DNA from: Streptomyces davaonensis JCM 4913
Lineage (GTDB): Bacteria > Actinomycetota > Actinomycetes > Streptomycetales > Streptomycetaceae
Reading direction: 5' to 3'
NCBI RefSeq assembly: GCF_000349325.1
Contig: NC_020504.1
Location: 2,328,053 to 2,392,052 of the forward strand
DNA: 64,000 bases
Position 1 is the stretch's first letter. The number at the start of each line of letters is the position of its first letter. Positions 49,401 through 59,100 of the stretch are shown here, one piece after another. The translations under genes and the position numbers were made by a program. The notes under the pieces were generated by a model. It worked only from the letters and a program-made list of their open reading frames with translations. It searched no databases and was not told the DNA's origin.

Positions 49401-51732
49401 CGGGCACACGGGCGACGGTGGCGAGGCCGGCCGTCTCCGCGGTGCCGTACACCTCGAACAGGGTGCGGCCGCTCGCCCAGCGGCGCAGGGTCGCGCGCGG
49501 GCCGCGTTCGCCGGAGACCAGGACCGTGCGCACGCCGGGCAGCGGGTGCTCGCCGGGCAGCGCCGCGAGCAGGGACGGGGTGAGCCGCAGGCAGGTCACG
49601 CCGGTGAGGTCGGGGTGGCTGCGGTGGTCCTGGGCCTCGCGGAGCAACGCGGCGGCGGTGACCGGGCGTTCGGGGCAGCGCAGGGTGGCGCCGTTGCCGA
49701 GGGCGAGGTGGAGTTCGAGCAGCCCGTCGGCGCTGCCGGGCGGGGCCGTGGAGAGCACCACGTCGTCGGCGGTGAGACCGAACTCCTCGACCGCGGCCGA
49801 GGCCATGGCGGCGACGGCCGCGTGGCCGAGCAGGACGGCCTTGGGCGCGCCGGTCGTCCCGGCGGTCGTCACCGTCCAGGCCGGCTTCTCCGGGCCTTCG
49901 TCCGGCGCGGGGACGACGGCGTGCTCCCCGGTGTCCGGCTCCGGTGCCGTGTCCAGCAGGATCACGTCCCAGTCGTCGCCGTCCGGCACGGTCGTGCCGG
50001 TGCGGGTGAGCAGCAGGCCGGTCCGGGCCTCGCGGGCCGCGGCGGCCGTCCGCTCCGGCGCCTCGGCGGGGTCGAGGCCGAAGGGCACGGCACCGGCCCG
50101 CGCGACGGCGAGCAGCGCGACGGTCTCCTCCAGGCGGTCCGGCAGCAGGACGCCCACGATGTCGCCGGCGGCCACCCCCTGTCCGGCCAGCAGCCGGACC
50201 GTCCGGTTCACCCGGTCGTCCAGCTCGCGGTAGGTGAGCCGGCGGGTGCCGGAGGTCAACGCCGGCGCGTCCGGCGTACGGACGGCGTGTTCGGCGACCG
50301 CGTGGTGGGCGGCGCCCGGGCCGCGGCTCGGGGCCGGGCCACGGGACCAGCGCTCCAGGTCGGCGCGTTCGCCGGGGGTCGTCATCGGGACCCGGCCCAG
50401 ACGGCGCCGGGGCTCGGCGGCGAGTTCGGCGAGCAGGGTGTCCAGATGCCCGAGCAGGCGCTCGGCGGCGGCGTCGGGGAGCCAGGACGGATCGTAGGAG
50501 ATGCGCAGTCCCAGCCGCTCGCCGGGCAGGCCGGCCAGGGTGAGCGGGTAGTTGGTGCGGGTGTAGTACGTGAAGTCGGCGACGGTCAGGTCCTCGAAGC
50601 CCTGCCAGACGGCCGCGAGGGGGTCCGCGTCGAGGTTCTGGAGCACCTGAACGGTCTCGAACAGCTCCACTCCGGCGGGCGTCGCGCTCCACTCCTGGAT
50701 ACGGGTCATGGGCACGTGCTCGTAGGCGCGGGCGGCCAGGGCGTCGGCCTGCACGTCGCGGAGCCAGTCGCCGACCTCCCGGTCCGGGTCGACGCGCAGC
50801 CGGGTGGGCACGGTGTTGACGAAGAGTCCGACCATGTCCTCCACGCCGTCCAGCTGGGGCGGGCGCCCGGAGGAGACGGCCCCGAACACCACGTCCCCGC
50901 GGCCGGAGTAGCGCGCCAGCAGCAGGCCCCAGGCGGCCTGAAGCAGGGTGCCCAGGGTGATCCGCTGCTCGGTGCAGGCCGCCGTCACCGCGGCGGTCCG
51001 CTCGGCGTCGAGCCGGTGCAGCCGGGCGTGCTGCACCTGGCCGGCGGAGCCGGCGGTGGCCGAACGCAGCAGCCGTGTCGGCTCGGTGAAGCCCTTCAGC
51101 CGCCGCCGCCAGAACGCCTCGGCCTCGGCGGGGTCCTGCTCGCCGAGCCAGGTGAGGTAGTCGCGGTACGGCCGTACCGGCGGTGGCGCGAAGGGCTCGC
51201 CCCGGGACAACGCCCCGTAGGCGGTGCCCACTTCGCGCAGCATGATCCCGGTGGACCAGCCGTCCTGGATGATGTGGTGGAGGCTGAAGGCGAAGCGGTG
51301 CCGGTCGTCGCCGAGCCGGGCCAGGTGCAGGCGGATCAGCGGGGCCTCGGACAGATCGAAGCCGGTCTTGCGGTCCTGGGCCAGCAACTGCTCCTCGCGG
51401 GCGGCGCGCTGGTCCTCGGTCAGGTCGCTCCAGTCGTGCTCGGCCAGCGGGACGGGCGCGGTGCGCTGGATCACCTGCACCGGCTTGTCCAGCCGCTCCC
51501 AGCGGAACGCGCTGCGCAGGGTGGTGTGCCGGTCCACCACCGCCTGCCAGGCCCGGCGCAGCAGCGCGGGGTCGAGCGGGCCGTGGAAGGTGACGGCGGC
51601 CTGCTGGAGATAGACGGCCGAGTCGGGGTGGCGCAGGGTGTGGTAGAGCATCCCCTCCTGCATGGGCGAGAGGACGTGGACGTCCTCCACGTTGTCGAGC
51701 GCGGCGGCGCGGGGCCGCTTGTCCGTGGTCAT
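46489..51732 (-). CDS. NRPS module C-A*-MT-T-TE with a degenerate adenylation domain
   Basis: 1747 residues. The C domain (~15-450) has the active HHIIQDG (152-158). The A-like domain (~470-890) has a weakened A3 (TTAGTTGAPKAV), no Asp235 (PGSADGLLELHLAL where FDxSVWE is expected) and an altered A8 (RGQVVDPAEVE). A methyltransferase is inserted after A8 (~930-1190; SAM motif VLEIGCGTG ~990, preceded by GWNSSLTGGAIPDAEM), as in interrupted N-methylating A domains. The A10 motif reads LTRHGRPDPGAL with Arg for Lys. A T domain (Ser in LGGHSLL ~1422) and a type I TE (GLSFGG ~1548, His in PGDHLTLL) follow. It ends assembly and releases the product. The A domain is probably inactive and served by the downstream stand-alone A protein. 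Confidence 0.92.
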   Translation of the reverse strand: MTTDKRPRAAALDNVEDVHVLSPMQEGMLYHTLRHPDSAVYLQQAAVTFHGPLDPALLRRAWQAVVDRHTTLRSAFRWERLDKPVQVIQRTAPVPLAEHDWSDLTEDQRAAREEQLLAQDRKTGFDLSEAPLIRLHLARLGDDRHRFAFSLHHIIQDGWSTGIMLREVGTAYGALSRGEPFAPPPVRPYRDYLTWLGEQDPAEAEAFWRRRLKGFTEPTRLLRSATAGSAGQVQHARLHRLDAERTAAVTAACTEQRITLGTLLQAAWGLLLARYSGRGDVVFGAVSSGRPPQLDGVEDMVGLFVNTVPTRLRVDPDREVGDWLRDVQADALAARAYEHVPMTRIQEWSATPAGVELFETVQVLQNLDADPLAAVWQGFEDLTVADFTYYTRTNYPLTLAGLPGERLGLRISYDPSWLPDAAAERLLGHLDTLLAELAAEPRRRLGRVPMTTPGERADLERWSRGPAPSRGPGAAHHAVAEHAVRTPDAPALTSGTRRLTYRELDDRVNRTVRLLAGQGVAAGDIVGVLLPDRLEETVALLAVARAGAVPFGLDPAEAPERTAAAAREARTGLLLTRTGTTVPDGDDWDVILLDTAPEPDTGEHAVVPAPDEGPEKPAWTVTTAGTTGAPKAVLLGHAAVAAMASAAVEEFGLTADDVVLSTAPPGSADGLLELHLALGNGATLRCPERPVTAAALLREAQDHRSHPDLTGVTCLRLTPSLLAALPGEHPLPGVRTVLVSGERGPRATLRRWASGRTLFEVYGTAETAGLATVARVPDTEPARPGGRPTAGVAAYVLDDSGAALPAGVPGELHLGGEAVARGYPGRPALTAERFRSAPRADSPHGRLLATGDLARWTEDGRLEILGRADRRLAVRGQVVDPAEVEDALVALADVEQAVVTADGQGETRRLLAHVVPARQGGDEPAGDLDTDQVDQWRQVFAHAYGSTDLGAEPDFNTAGWNSSLTGGAIPDAEMREWLDGTLDRLRALAPRRVLEIGCGTGMLLLPLSAECERYWATDLSPTAVDYVRDHLPPSVADRVELRCQEGDDVTGLPEAAFDLVIVNSVAQYFPHAAYLRRVLDRARALLAPGGRIFVGDVRSLPLLDAQHLAGQLANCPDHHDTRQLWQAAHRAARTDEELVLHPDFFRRTVAGAPGGSTRITVRRGRARNEMSRFRYDALLTFDTGAESEAPARVTEWRGDLAAVREELAARPGSLLVRGVPDARCHGLAVAVRSLQDGTAPHDTGTLRAAAESDPAVEPDDLHDLAERHGYLAELLVGDRPGTVDALFAPAEGPGKETVRAKWWAYADTLRPAPRPWPDCANDPLTRRRESRLLPRLRAALDSGPLPSHLVPDEFILTGSLPLTRHGRPDPGALPASERGSRDGAAAFVPPRDSTELRICKVWEDVLGVRPVGATDNFFALGGHSLLAMRVISRLQRRFDQDVDLAVLFGNPTVAELADVLRPGTGKSARSSLVALREQGDRPPFFAVHQTGMNTLVYQFLADQLGPQQPFYMLEHSDIARFDRLQDLAAHYVDAVREAFPHGPYRLGGLSFGGLVAFEMAQQLTAAGEEVEVLTLFESSLAGSPPDLAPRELLAYRTHHYARVFELIFHRSVRLTEEELLPLDDEQAQLDLLYRRVAEVLEGDIGIDLFRSTVDAVRTARRMMQGYRPDPWDGPLTLFIGLDPMPEGINDPEFYRPDRALGWDAVAPGLRILDVPGDHLTLLNPPHVEVLVRHLRPLLGEQDPGGTP

Positions 51733-54700
51733 CGGCTGTCCTTCTCGCTCCGGCGCGGTTCGCTGAACAGCACCGCGAATTCGTCGTCGGTCAGGGCGTC
51801 CCAGCCGCCCGAACCGTCCGGCTCGGTCGGCGCGGTCGGCTCGGTCGGTCCGGTGGACCGGCCGGCCTCGCGCAGAGCGGTGGCGGTGCGTTCCACCAGC
51901 TCACGCACCGACGCCTCCTCGTGCCGCCGGGCGTCGTACCACCAGTCCAGGTGGAGACGGTCGGCGCTCAGCCAGCAGCGCAGTTCCATCGGATTGCCCA
52001 GACAGGCGGCGGCCGAGCGCGCGGCCGGCACCACGCCCGGGGCGGGGCGCAGCGGGCCGTCGTCGAGTCCGGCCGTGTCGTAGGAGAGGGCGCCGAGGTA
52101 GCTGACCATCAGCTCCGGCTCGGGCACCTCGGCCAGCAGCGCCGCGGTCGGCGCGTGGAGTCGGGCGAGCACTCCGTGGCCGAGCCCCTGCCGGGGAATC
52201 TCATGCAGCGCGTCGCGGGTGCGGGCGAGCGCTCCGTCGAGTCCGCGTCCGCCGGTGCTCAGCAGCACCGGGTACACGGTGGTGCAGGGGCCGATCGTGC
52301 GGGTGAGGTCCAGGCCAGGGAACGGCACCGCGCGTCCGTGGCCCTCGATGTCCGCCAACACCGCGTCCTCGCCGGTGACATGGCGGTGGGCCACGGCCAC
52401 GGCGGCGAGCAGGGTCTCGTCCAGCGGGGCGCGCCGCCCGCGCTGGAACGCCTGGAGCGCGGCCGTGTCGGCGGCGTCGAGCACGGCCTGCGCACAGCGC
52501 ACGTCGGCCTCGCCCGTGGCGGACCGGGTCGCGGACCGCAGGGCCTTGCGCCGCTCACCGGCCCACAGCGCCCGCTCGGCGTGTACGTCCGGTTCGGCGG
52601 CCAGCGCGGTGACGCGGGCCGCCCACTCGGGCCACGCGGTGGTGGCGGGCGACAGTTCGACGGGCGAGCCCGCGAGCGCCTGTCCGCAGGCGGTGTTCAG
52701 GTCCTGGAGGAGCAGCCGCTCGGAGGCGATGTCCACGAGCAGGTGGTGCAGGACCAGGATGACGAGACCGGACCGCGGCAGGCAGGCGGCCCTCAGCAGC
52801 GGCCCGCCCGCGTAGCAGTCGGCGGCGACGGCCCGTCCCAGTTCCTCGGCGACCCGGGGCGCGGCGTCCGGCTCGTCGCTGTCGACCACCAGCAACGGAA
52901 CCCGCCGGGTGGGGTCGGCGACCTCCTGTTCCCACAGTCCGTCGCGGTGCCGGACGCGCAGCCGCAGCCCGTCGTGCAGGGCGACCACGGCGTTCAGCGC
53001 CTCGTCGAGCGCCTGCGGTGCCAGGGCGCCGGGGATCTGGAGGACCAGCGGCACATGGAAGTCCTTCGAGCGCGGCTCCTGGAGCAGCCGCAACTGGGCG
53101 GGCGTCAGCGGGACGGGGCCGGTCCATCGCTCCCGCGCCGGGCTCCGCCCGGTCTCGGGGGCCGCCGCCGCGTCGAGCGCGTCGGCCAGCTCGGCCACCG
53201 TCTGGTGGGTGAAGACGTCCTGGGGTGACATCGTGAGCCCGGCCTTGGTGGCCCGGGACGCCAGCTGAACGGCGATCAGTGAATCGCCGCGCAGATCGAA
53301 GAAGTTGGCGTCGGGCGGCACGTCGGGGACACCGAGCAGGTCGCTCCAGATGGCGGTGAGGACGGCACGGGTGCCGACCGTCGGCGTCTCCGGCCGCGGC
53401 TCGGGCACGGGCACGGGCGCGCTCGGGCCGCCGCCCGACGCCGAGCTCCTCGGGCCGCCGCCCGTGACGTACGCCGACTCGATCCAGTGCCGGTCCGGGC
53501 GGAACGGGTATCCGGGCAGCGAGACCTTGCGCGGCGTCCGCCCGCCCCGGGCCGGGCGCCAGTCGACGTCCACCCCGGCGGCCCACAGCGCACCGAGGGC
53601 GAGGGTCAGGACGTCGACGTCCTCTCGCGGCTCGGAGGGGTGCCGGACGGTCTGCACCGTTCGGTGCTCCGGGCCCCAGGCGGTACTGCGGCGGGCCAGC
53701 GTGGTCAGGGTGCGGCCCGGGCCGGTCTCCACCAGCACGCGGGGGCCTTCGGCCAACAGGGCCGTCACCGCGGCGCCGAAGCGCACCGGCTCCCTCAACT
53801 GCCGGGCCCAGCGGTCGTGGTCGACGGCCTCGGTGTCCGTCATCCAGGTGCCGGTGACCCCGGAGAGCAGCGGGATCCGCGGTGGACGCAGCCGGACGCC
53901 GGCGATCTCCGCGGCGAAGCGGTCGGCGGCCTCCTGTACGGCGCTGGTGTGGAAGGCGTGGGCGGTGTGCAGCCGGGTCGAGGCCACACCGCGCGCCGTG
54001 AGCCGCTCGGCGAGCCGCTCCACCGCGTCGGCCGGACCGGCGACGACACAGCCACCGGGTTCGTTGAGCGCGGCCAACTCCACGCCGCTGCCGCTCAGCT
54101 CTTCGGCGACGGCCGCCTCGCCCAGCCGCACCGAGAGCATGGCGCCGGGCGGCGCCTGGCGCATGAGACGCCCTCGCGCGGCGACCATGCGCACCGCGTC
54201 CGGCAGATCGACGACGCCCGCCAGGCAGGCCGCGGTGTACTCCCCGACGCTGTGGCCCGCGAGCGCCTGCGGCCGTATCCCCCAGGGCTCGAGCCTGCGG
54301 GCGAGCGCGTACTCGACGCTGAACAGGGCGGCCTGGGCGAGGTCCGTGCGCCGGGACAGCTCCTCGTCGTCGGCCAGGATCGCCGCGAGCACATCGGTGC
54401 CCAGGGCGTCGGAGAACGGCTCGGCGCACTCGACGAGGTGCTCCCTGAAGAGCGCGTCGTGCCGGTGCAGTCCCGCCGTCATCCCGGGGTACTGGGCTCC
54501 CTGACCCGGCATCAGAAACGCGACCGTGGGCTGCTTCTCGGGGGCGAGAGCGGTGTGGGAGCGCGGGTGGGCGGCCCCGGCGAGCGCCTCGGCGGCCTCC
54601 GCCGGAGTGCGGGCGACCACCGCACGGCGGTGCGCGTGCGCGCGGCGGCCGTCGGCCAGGGTGGCGGCCACGTCGACGAGCCGCAGCTCCGGCGCCCCGG

Positions 54701-56151
54701 CCAGGTGGGCGCCCAAGGGCACCGGCGGCGCGGGCGAGTTCGTCGGGGCCGCGGGCGCTCAGCAGCAGCACCTGCGGCACCGGCTCCCCGGCCGACGGCG
54801 GTGTGGTCGGCTCCGGTGCCGTGGGCGGCTCCTGAAGGACGACGTGGACGTTGGTGCCACCCGCGCCCAGTGAACTGACCCCGGCCAGCCGGGGCCGGTC
54901 CGACGTCCAGGGCTCCAGCCGGTCCTGGATGCGGAACGGGCCCTTGTCCAGGTGGAGTTCGGGGTTGGGCGCGGTGTAGTGCAGGGTCGGCGGGAGGGTG
55001 CGGTGCTCCAGCGCCAGGATCGCCTTCATGAGTCCGGGCATGCCGGCCGCGTACTCCAGGTGGCCGACGTTGGGCTTGACCGAGCCGACGGGCAGCGGGC
55101 GGGTGCGGCCGGCGAACGCCCGGGACAGCGCGGCGATCTCCACCGGGTCGCCGAGGACGGTCCCGGTGCCGTGGGCCTCGACGTAGCCGATGTCGTCCGC
55201 CTCGGCCCCGGCCACGGCGAGGGCGTCGGCGACGACCTGGGCCTGGCCGTCGACGCTCGGGGCGGTGAACGCCATCTTCAGCGAGCCGTCGTTGTTGACG
55301 GCGGAGCCCCGGATGACAGCCCGGATCCGATCGCCGTCGGCCAGCGCGTCGACGAGAGGCTTGAGCACGACCACTCCCCCGCCGCTGCCGAAGACGGTGC
55401 CGGAGGCCCGAGCGTCGAAGGCCCGGCACCGCCCGTCGCGGGAGACGATCGCGCCCGGCTCGTACAGATAGCCCGTCCGGTGCGGCACCTTGACGGTCAT
55501 CCCGCCCGCGAGCGCCACGTCGCACTCCCCGCCGATCAGGCTCTGGCAGGCCAGATGGACGGCCACGAGCGCGCTGGAGCAGGCGGTCTGGACGCCGAGA
55601 CTCGGGCCGCGCAGGTCGAGGGCGTGCGACACGCGGGTGGCGATGAAGGCGTTGTCGCTGCCCGCCATCAACGTGAGCAGTTCCGTGTTGAGCCCCGCGC
55701 CGATCAGCTCGCGCGGGTCCTCGTGGGACAGCGCGTGATAGGCGAAGTAGGCGTTGCCGGAGCAGGTGCCGTACACCCCGATGTCGCCCTCGTGCCGCCC
55801 CGGGTCGATCGCGGCGTCCTCCAGGGCGTGCCAGCACGTCTCAAGGAACAGCCGGTGCTGGGGGTCGAGCACGCGGGCGGCCTGCGCGGTGAAGCCGAAG
55901 AAGTCGGCGTCGAACTCGTCGAAGCCGTCGAGCGGCGCGGCGCGCCGGACGTAGTCGGTCCGGGCGAGGAGCGCCGCGGGGACGCCCTGGGCGAGCAGTT
56001 CCTCCTCGTCGAGGTCGACGATGGACTCCCGTCCGGCGCGCAGGTTGTCCCAGAACTCCCCCACCGTGCGGGCGCCCGGGAAGCGGCCCGCCATCCCGAT
56101 CACCGCGATGGCGTCCGAGTCGGCGTCCGGCGCCGCTGCTTCGGCCGTCAT
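51729..56151 (-). CDS. PKS module KS-AT-T-E, interrupted by one frameshift
   Basis: The 4423-bp span equals 1474 codons plus one base. KS (56151 to ~54750): active Cys in QTACSSALVAVH, His in VEAHGTGT and NVGHLEYAAG. After LLLSARGPDELARAAGAL one extra G near 54715-54720 (TTGGGCG) shifts the frame. AT: FLMPGQGAQYPG, GHSVGEYTAA and the HAFH motif typical of malonyl-CoA specificity. T domain: Ser in DLRGDSLIAVQ followed by DVFTHQTVAELA, closer to PCPs that precede E domains. E-type domain: LHHLLVDIASE, DIEGHGRAV, RTIGPCTTVYP and VSYLGAL. No KR, DH or ER. The start overlaps the previous stop, and the end overlaps the NRPS start (both ATGA). If the frameshift is real the module is lost; otherwise ~1473 residues. 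Confidence 0.85.
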
Positions 56152-59100
56152 CCGTCCTTCCTCCTGTCCCCGCGCCGCCCGCGCCGGGCGGCCCGCGCCC
56201 GCGCTTTCTCGGCGATCTGCGCGGCCTCGTCGTCCACGGGGTCGTCGGCCGATCCGGGCAGGGCGCGGACGACCTCCCGGGCGAGCCGGTCCACGCTCGC
56301 CCCCTGGAGCAGCAGGGCCACCGGCAGAGCCATGCCGAAGTCGCGCTGCACCGCGTTCTTGATGCGGACCGCCATCAGCGAGTCCAGGCCGAGTTTCACC
56401 AGTGGCCGGGCCGGGTCCAGTTCGCCGGCCGGCATGCCGAGGGTCCGGCCGGCCAGCAGGACCAGCCGCCCGTGCACCGTGTCCAGCAGTTCCTGGCCGG
56501 ACAGACCGGACAGCGCGTCGGGGCCCGGCCAGTCACCGGCACCCAGCTCCTCCTGGCCGCCGGAGAGCAGTCCGGCGAAGAACGACGAGCCGGTCAGTTC
56601 CGGATAGGTCTCGGCCAGCAGCCCGGGGTGGATCCGGGTGACCCCGGCCCGGGTGCGGCCGTGGGCGAGCAGCCCTTCCAGCGCCTCGATGCCCTCCTGC
56701 GGCCGGAGCAGGCCGAACGCGGCGAGTTCGAGATCGCGGGCGGCGCCGATCTCGGCCCAGCCGCCCCAGTTGACGGAGAGGGCGGGCAGCCCCGCCGCCG
56801 CGCGCCACTGGGCCAGGCCGTCGAGCCAGGCGCTGGCGGCCGCGTAGTTGCCCTGGCCGCCCGCGCCGAGCAGGGCGGCGATGGAGGAGTATCCGGTCCA
56901 CCAGTCCAGGTCCAGGTCCTCGGTCGCCTCGTGCAGCCGCCAGGCACCGACCGCCTTGGGCCGCCAGACCTTCTCAAGGCTCTCGGCGTCCAGCCCGGCG
57001 ATCACTCCGTCGTCGAGCGCGGCCGCCGAGTGGATCACTCCGCGCAAGGTGGCGCCGGTCTCGTGCACGGCCTCGACGAGGCCGCGCGCGGTGCCGGGTT
57101 CGGCGATGTCGCCGCGCACGACGACGACCTGGGCGCCGGTGGCGCGCATCCGCCGTATCGCCTCCTCGGCCTCGGGGGAAGGCGCGGAGCGGGCGTTGAG
57201 GACGACGCAGCCCGCGCCCTGCTCGACCAGGCGGCCGGCGGTGAACAGGCCGAGGCCCGTCAGACCGCCGGTGACGAGGTAGCCGCCGCCCGGGCGCACG
57301 ACGGGGACCGTGGGATCGGCGGCGGGCAGGTCGGTCGCGGTCAGGCGGGCCAGGCGGCGTTCGCCGGCGCGCCAGGCGATCTCGTCGTCCGTCGCCCCGG
57401 ACGCCACCTCGGCGGCCAGCTCGGCCAGGCCGGCGGAGCCGGGGTCGAGGTCGAGCAGGGTCGGCCGCAGTTCGGGGTGCTCGAAGAGCAGGCTCCTGCC
57501 CAGTCCGCGCAGCGCGACCTGGGCGAGGTCGGGCCGCTCCCCCGGGTCCACGCTCTGGGCACCCCGGGTGAGCAGCCACAGCCGGGGCGGCGGCGCGCCC
57601 CGGGCGGCGCGTCCGGCGAGCCCGGCGACGACCCGGCTGACGGCGAGCACCCGGGCGGCGCCTTCGGCGAGGGTGTCCTCGCCATGGCCCGGCGCGGGGC
57701 CGTCGGCCCGGAAGAGCACGTCGGTGCAGTCGGTGTCGGCGGCGAGCGCGGCGGCCACGGCGTCCGGGTCCCGCCAGTCGGCGCGGGCCAGCACCTGGCC
57801 GGTCTCGGGGCCGCTGCCGTCGGCTCCGTCGTCGAGCACGAGCCAGCGCACGGGACGGGGGTCGGCGGGCGGTTCGGGCAGAGCGGCCCGTTCCCAGGTC
57901 TGGGCGTAGAGCTTGTCGTGCAGCGACACGGGCAGCGCGGCCTCGTCGAACTGCTTGAAGTACAGGCCGTCCAGCTCCGCGACCAGGTGTCCCTGGGCGT
58001 CGAGGAGGTGCAGTCGAGCCAGGTAGCCCGCCTCTTCGGGCGCGGCCCGGACCTCGGCGTGGCAGTAGGTGACCGTGCCGAAGTCGCCGTGGACGTCGAG
58101 CCGGCGGATGCCCGCGGGGAGGTGATGGCGGCCCGGCACCTCGGGCACGCACGCGACCGCCGCGTGCAGACACGCGTCGAGGAAGGCGGGGTGGACCCGG
58201 TAGTGCGGGTGCCGGGTGGCCGCCTTCGGCCACTCCACCCGGCACAGGGTCGAGGCGATCAGTCCCTCCCCCGGCTCCCCGGTGGGCCGGCGCACTTCGA
58301 CGAGCCCGGCGAACGCCGGTCCGTGGAACTGCCCGAAGCGGCGCATCCGGGCGTAGACCTCGGCGGGGTCGCCGAACCCGGGGTGGTCCGCCATGAGCGT
58401 GGAGAGCGAGGGCGCGGGACGGTCCGCCGCGAGCGGGTCGCGCCGGTGGACCCGGGCCGTCGCGTGGACCACGCGGGCGCCGGTGTGCGAGGCGGTGGCG
58501 ATCTCGACGAGCGCGGTGCCGTCCTCCTGCCGCGTCAACTCGGTGGTGACGTCCACCGGTCGGTTCAGCACCAGCAGGTGCCGGTACTCGACGTCCGTGA
58601 CCCGCAGCGCCTCGGGCGGGGCACCGAACGCCTCACCGGCCGCGGCCAGCGCGATCTCGCAGTAGCCGGTGCCCGGCATCACCACGAGGTCCCGCGAGCT
58701 GTGGTCCGCCAGCCACGGCAGCCGGTCGAGACTCACCCGGGCCTGCCAGACGTGCCGTGCCGGGGAGCCGGGCAGCCTGATGTGCGCGCCCAGCAGCGGG
58801 TGGGCTCCCGTGTCGGCGGCAGGGGTGCGACGCTCGCCCTCGCTCAGCCAGTACCGCCGGTGCTGCCAGGAGTTGAGCGGCAGGTCGACCGCGGTCCCGG
58901 CCGGATGGAACAGGTCCGGGTCGAGCGGTACGCCGAGGCAGTGCAGTTGGCCCAGGTGCGTCAGCAGGGTGGCGACCTCCGGCTGGTCCCGGCGCAGGGT
59001 GGGTACGACCGCGGCTTCCTCGACGCCGGCGTGGTCGAGGGTCTCGGTGACCGACTGGGCGACGATCGGGTGCGGGGAGACTTCCACGAACACCCGCAGT

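Noticed and set aside
52555..54714. Continuation of the KS frame after the shift (about 720 residues)
   Set aside because: It reads as Arg/Gly/Pro-rich shadow sequence, while the other frame carries AT, T and E motifs.
51729..54722. AT-T-E as an independent gene starting at the GTG at 54722
   Set aside because: No Shine-Dalgarno, and the start falls within a KS-AT linker whose two halves join if one base is removed.
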